Shown here: positions 61,010 through 64,000 of the stretch, in pieces
Layout: every line of letters begins with the position of its first letter
Numbering within the stretch: the first letter of the stretch is position 1
Source: Candidatus Thorarchaeota archaeon
Lineage (GTDB): Archaea > Asgardarchaeota > Thorarchaeia > Thorarchaeales > Thorarchaeaceae
Assembly (NCBI GenBank): GCA_029855935.1
Contig: JAGSHN010000012.1
Location: forward strand, 124,001-188,000
Direction of reading: 5' to 3'
DNA length: 64,000 nucleotides
Program-made: the position numbers and the translations under genes
The notes under the pieces: generated by a model
What the model saw: only the letters and a program-made list of their open reading frames with translations
Database searches by the model: none
Told to the model about the DNA's origin: nothing

Positions 61010-61714
61010 CTATCTCTGTGACTCGGACCTCAATCTTGCCAGAAGGTGATCCCTGACTCCCTCTATGTGCCCTGCACCGAGAACCGCAACTATCTTGCCC
61101 TTGACATCTCCTAGAATTGACTCCAGTGCCCGTGCTACATATTCGTCGCGCTGGTCTATCAGTGCGTCCGTGATTGCGGGGAACTCGCTGCGAAACTGTG
61201 CCATCATCTCGGCCACGCCCTCCTCTGTCTTCAGGGAGTCCACGTACTCCTTGGCCTCTCCTGAGGCGACCTCTTGTGCGGTCTCGGGTATCAGATTCAT
61301 CAGTCTGTAGATCTCGTCCAATGGGACCTTCATCAATGCCCTCATGGTCTCCCTAATGGGCCTGTCAACGAGTGCTATCTTCGCCCCGATTCTCCGGCCC
61401 TCCTCGATGGCTGCAAGCATCTCTGCTCCAACGCCCGAACCCATCTGATTGCCGAGGGCCAACTCAAGGCTGGCAATCTGCTGCATCAGGTTCTCGATTG
61501 GATCGCCGGACGACACAAACTCTGTCAGGTCCACTCGCCCGCCATCCCTCACCTGTTCGTACCTCTCTCTATCGAGCTCAACTGCCACGACCTCGGGTCT
61601 CTCGTTTCGGACTATCTCGCGTACCCGCTCTATGCTCTCAGTATCCGTATGAATCACAGGAACGAATATTATTCGCTCGATATCTTTCTCTGTCATCGCT
61701 GGCGGGAGAGACAC
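61010..61714 (-). CDS. TraB-domain protein without membrane part
   Basis: The protein has 234 residues. The TraB/PrgY domain has FVPVIHTDTESIERV at the start, ERPEVVAVELDRERYEQV, and AVLGAGHIEGVRDHL at the end. Bacterial PrgY and many archaeal members add several membrane helices; here the protein stops right after the soluble domain. TraB proteins inhibit a peptide pheromone in enterococci, and the archaeal role is unknown. The start could be ATG 61714 or 61696. Convergent with hypB, 2 bases away. Confidence 0.8.
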   Translation of the reverse strand: MSLPPAMTEKDIERIIFVPVIHTDTESIERVREIVRNERPEVVAVELDRERYEQVRDGGRVDLTEFVSSGDPIENLMQQIASLELALGNQMGSGVGAEMLAAIEEGRRIGAKIALVDRPIRETMRALMKVPLDEIYRLMNLIPETAQEVASGEAKEYVDSLKTEEGVAEMMAQFRSEFPAITDALIDQRDEYVARALESILGDVKGKIVAVLGAGHIEGVRDHLLARLRSESQR

Positions 61715-61841
61715 ACAACCATCTTAACTTGTTTTCCACAGATGAGCCCTATCACTGGGCGGTGCAGCTGGTTGCAGCCCAGCATGAGCGTTACAAAGCT
61801 TTTTCACGAACGCGTCCAGTATCACGTCCGGTTGAGAAAAG

Positions 61842-62198
61842 ATGTGGCCAGACATGGACGTGGCTTTCTCAAAACTGATGAATCCAAGGATGCGTGTGGG
61901 CATCACCGTTCTTCAGACGCTGCTGACTCAGCTTCACGGTCCTCCGGTGCCCCCGAAGGAGGTCCGTGATCAGCTGAGAGAGATGTTTGGAGAGACTAGG
62001 ATATCGAAGCAATCAATCACAAATGCAGCTAGGCGGCTCTACGAACTTCATCTGCTTGAGCGACCCCAGGAGGGAGGCTATTCGGTCCGCTACGGCTATC
62101 TCATCGCTATATTGGTGGGTGCCATGATGGACTTGGTGAAACGTGTCGAGTCCCTTGAGGACGAGATAGAGAGTCTACGTCGGCCACGACAGCCCTGA
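61842..62198 (+). CDS. winged-helix regulator with C-terminal coiled coil
   Basis: The protein has 118 residues. A winged helix covers about 14-85 (RVGITVLQTLLTQLHG; SKQSITNAARRLYELHLLER; GGYSVRYGYL). A C-terminal helix with heptad leucines and valines (MMDLVKRVESLEDEIESL) would dimerise it. ATG 61842 or 61854. It is convergent with the MfnA-type gene, whose stop directly follows. Target unknown. Confidence 0.72.
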   Translation: MWPDMDVAFSKLMNPRMRVGITVLQTLLTQLHGPPVPPKEVRDQLREMFGETRISKQSITNAARRLYELHLLERPQEGGYSVRYGYLIAILVGAMMDLVKRVESLEDEIESLRRPRQP

Positions 62199-63380
62199 CT
62201 ATGCCGGAATGGTCGTTGAGATATCGTCGAGGTCGTTGAAGAAGGCGTTGATGGCACCCTCTTTGACGTGAGGCATTATCACCAGCCTGAGCGTGGGCGG
62301 CAGCGGCGATGTGGCCAGCCTCCATCCGCGAGCCTCCATCCTCTCGACTATGTCATCAAGAGGGACCTCCCTGCTCTCTATTCCAACAATGTTCATCACG
62401 GGGCTGATGGCCAAGTCCAGCAACGGGTTCTGTTCGACTCTGTTGACAACGTGATCGGTCCGCTTCATGCATGTTTCAACGACCTTGCGATATCCCTCTC
62501 TTCCCAGATGTTTCATTATGGCCCAGGCTGCAATGATAGGTGCTGCGGGTCGTGTTCCGAGGATCGACACCTGGACGGCACTCTCCCCTCTGAGATAAGG
62601 CACGGTCTTTGTGATGCGCCGAACGTAGCCCTTGTTGCGGAAGATGATGGCGCCTGCTGGGATTGGTGCCAGCCCCATCTTGTGAGGGTCAACACTGACG
62701 CTTGTCACACCGTCGACCTCGAACGCGAATCTGTAGTCACCTCTTCCGAGATCATTTAGAAATGGAATGACAAAGCCGCCGAAGGCAGCATCGATGTGCA
62801 GCGGAAGCCGATGGTCCTTGGCAATCTCGGCAATCTCCTCTATCGGGTCTATCTGGCCAAGATAGGTTGTCCCGGCAGTCAGCACGATACCGACAGTGTT
62901 CTCGTTGATCTTCCTCTCGATGTCCTTGGGTACCGCTCGGTATTCCCTGTCAACGCGTGTTCGGACTACCTTGACCCCAAGCAGCCATCCCGCCTTGTCG
63001 ATGGACGAGTGGGCTGTCCTCGGAGCGACTACCTCGGGCCGTTCGACCCTCCGTCTCGCCTTCTCTCTCGCGGCGAGTATTGCAAGGATGTTGGACTCGG
63101 TGCCTCCCGAGGTCGTCGTACCGTAGGCCTCGCCCCTGAGATTGAGGAGGTCGGCTATCATCCTTAGTAGCTCCTGCTCAATGCGCGCCGATCCCTGAAA
63201 CGTATGAAGGCGCCCAGCATTCTTCTCGAGGGTTCTTGAGAACACCTCCACTCCTAGGCTGTGCGGTATCGTGGACATTGATGCCACAGGATGACCGCTG
63301 CTGTACGTGCTGTCTGCTCTCAGCAATGCATCAAGCTCTTCCAGCACCTCGGTCCGATTCTGACCCTTCTCTTCGAACAT
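62199..63380 (-). CDS. mfnA: MfnA-type PLP decarboxylase (tyrosine/aspartate)
   Basis: A group II pyridoxal-phosphate decarboxylase of 393 residues. The PLP lysine is in SVDPHKMGLAPIPAG. The TTSGGTESN segment (about 89-97) and HIDAAFGGF (about 194-202) hold the cofactor. In methanogens MfnA makes tyramine for methanofuran. In other archaea relatives decarboxylate aspartate to beta-alanine for coenzyme A, which is the more likely use in a non-methanogen. The start is ATG 63380. Convergent with the small winged-helix gene. Confidence 0.9.
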   Translation of the reverse strand: MFEEKGQNRTEVLEELDALLRADSTYSSGHPVASMSTIPHSLGVEVFSRTLEKNAGRLHTFQGSARIEQELLRMIADLLNLRGEAYGTTTSGGTESNILAILAAREKARRRVERPEVVAPRTAHSSIDKAGWLLGVKVVRTRVDREYRAVPKDIERKINENTVGIVLTAGTTYLGQIDPIEEIAEIAKDHRLPLHIDAAFGGFVIPFLNDLGRGDYRFAFEVDGVTSVSVDPHKMGLAPIPAGAIIFRNKGYVRRITKTVPYLRGESAVQVSILGTRPAAPIIAAWAIMKHLGREGYRKVVETCMKRTDHVVNRVEQNPLLDLAISPVMNIVGIESREVPLDDIVERMEARGWRLATSPLPPTLRLVIMPHVKEGAINAFFNDLDDISTTIPA

Positions 63381-63491
63381 TGTCTATGCTCCGTGGGCTG
63401 GCCAGCTGTCTGGCGCGAGTTCTCTGTATTCTCTGGTATAATCATTGTGGCCATTACGACGCAACAGTGACAGCACGTGAGAATGAGAATA

Positions 63492-63566
63492 TGGGGCCCG
63501 AGGCGGGAATCGAACCCGCCGCCAAGGATCCACAGTCCTTGAGGTTGCCACTACCCCACTCGGGCC
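63492..63566 (-). tRNA. tRNA-His, anticodon GTG
   Basis: Read on the minus strand: acceptor GCCCGAG pairs with CTCGGGC. An extra G at position -1 is encoded, opposite discriminator C, the hallmark of tRNA-His. The anticodon stem AAGGA/TCCTT holds loop CTGTGGA, anticodon GTG. The T arm CGGG-containing stem with loop TTCGATT is complete. CCA is encoded and included. Confidence 0.95.
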
Positions 63567-63691
63567 ATAGGTGTGATAGACCTTCAGGATTCGCTCCTGT
63601 GGGCCGCTCTTATTAGCTTATCTGTGCATCTCCGTTGTTGACGAGGAGTTCCCAAAGAGATATCGCCATCGGAGTCAGAGTGACCGGACGG

Positions 63692-64000
63692 ATGGTGACC
63701 CTCACAATGGGCGGATCAGGCAAGATAGTCATCAGGGTCAGAGAGGTGAGAGGACAGTGCCCAATCTTCACACCCGGCGACACCATCACCATTGATGGCG
63801 CTGAGCTGGACATGAAGGCCACAGACGCATATTGTGTATGGGCATCCGCATCCTTCTTGCCGTACCTAGTTGCCGCGCGCTACGGTGTACCTGCTGATGA
63901 GATAGGGTTGGGAACGGCCCCGACACAACCATATGTCGTCCAGTGCCTAGACCCAGGACCACCACTGACACCAGGCGGAACTGTCGTGTTCGAGATTCGG
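63692..64000 (+). CDS. TIGR04076-like small protein, cut by the window end
   Basis: A partial gene of 103 codons running off the right edge. The order GKIVIRVREVRGQCP, FTPGDTITIDGAELD, YCVWASASFLPYLVAARYG, then VQCLDPGPPLT and GTVVFEIR fits the TIGR04076 family of about 90-110 residues, so only a few residues are probably missing. Family function is unknown. Start: ATG 63692; an internal ATG at 63707 is also possible. A TATA-like CTTATTAG lies at about 63608-63615. Confidence 0.75.
   Translation, partial: MVTLTMGGSGKIVIRVREVRGQCPIFTPGDTITIDGAELDMKATDAYCVWASASFLPYLVAARYGVPADEIGLGTAPTQPYVVQCLDPGPPLTPGGTVVFEIR

Noticed and set aside
61274-61969. 231-codon plus-strand frame over the TraB gene
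   Set aside because: Antisense shadow of the TraB-domain gene; no motif and no ribosome binding site.

Overview
The window looks like a chromosomal segment of an Asgard archaeon, fairly GC-rich by eye. The archaeal part rests on TFB, the archaeosine pair ArcS/RaSEA, HerA-NurA-Mre11-Rad50, a family B DNA polymerase, a UbiA-type ether-lipid prenyltransferase, archaeal triosephosphate isomerase, TATA boxes about 25 bp before inferred starts, and GGTGA-type ribosome binding sites. The Asgard part rests on eukaryote-like ESCRT genes (Vps4, an ESCRT-III subunit, Vps25, a Vps28/Vps22 protein, a steadiness-box protein) plus a longin-like and an IFT52/GIFT-like protein. A Thorarchaeia-like lineage is a guess that needs marker-gene phylogeny.

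Layout. 0.2-8 kb: triosephosphate isomerase, DUF89 and NIF3-like proteins, an RHH/winged-helix regulator, two near-identical tRNA-Arg genes, an M24 peptidase homologue with a damaged metal site, a gamma-carbonic-anhydrase-like protein and two thioredoxins. 8-15.5 kb: MrfA-like helicase, ArcS, RaSEA and an MFS transporter. 16-18.7 kb: a probably cytoplasmic beta-sandwich repeat protein and a metallo-beta-lactamase-fold protein lacking its metal motif. 18.8-28.5 kb: nurA-herA-mre11-rad50 followed by two paralogous polytopic membrane proteins. 28.6-39 kb: GIFT-like protein, HIT protein, PPC/DUF296 protein, DNA polymerase B, a TIM-barrel-like protein, a zinc protein, small membrane proteins, a class III aminotransferase and an apparently frameshifted winged-helix gene.

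39-53 kb is the most interesting part. AspRS and ArgRS bracket an ESCRT locus: a Vps28-like/Vps22 fusion, Vps25, Vps4, TldE/TldD, a zinc finger-coiled coil-GRAM/PH-steadiness box protein, and an ESCRT-III protein with a C-terminal MIM1-like motif. TFB and a longin-domain protein follow. The Vps28-like segment and the steadiness box would be expected to pair as an ESCRT-I-like headpiece. Fusion to Vps22, together with the adjacent Vps25, would join it covalently to ESCRT-II, which in turn feeds ESCRT-III and Vps4.

53-64 kb: DUF6125, AP-endonuclease-like and Trm11-like genes in one operon, UbiA prenyltransferase, a zinc-ribbon Yip1 protein, two ECF-S-like membrane proteins with adjacent regulators and clear palindromic operators, HypB, a TraB-domain protein, MfnA-type decarboxylase, tRNA-His and a TIGR04076-like gene cut by the window end. 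Several promoters (tpiA, second thioredoxin, both ECF-S-like genes) carry perfect inverted repeats placed where archaeal regulators normally bind. No rRNA, CRISPR array, insertion sequence or prophage was recognised.
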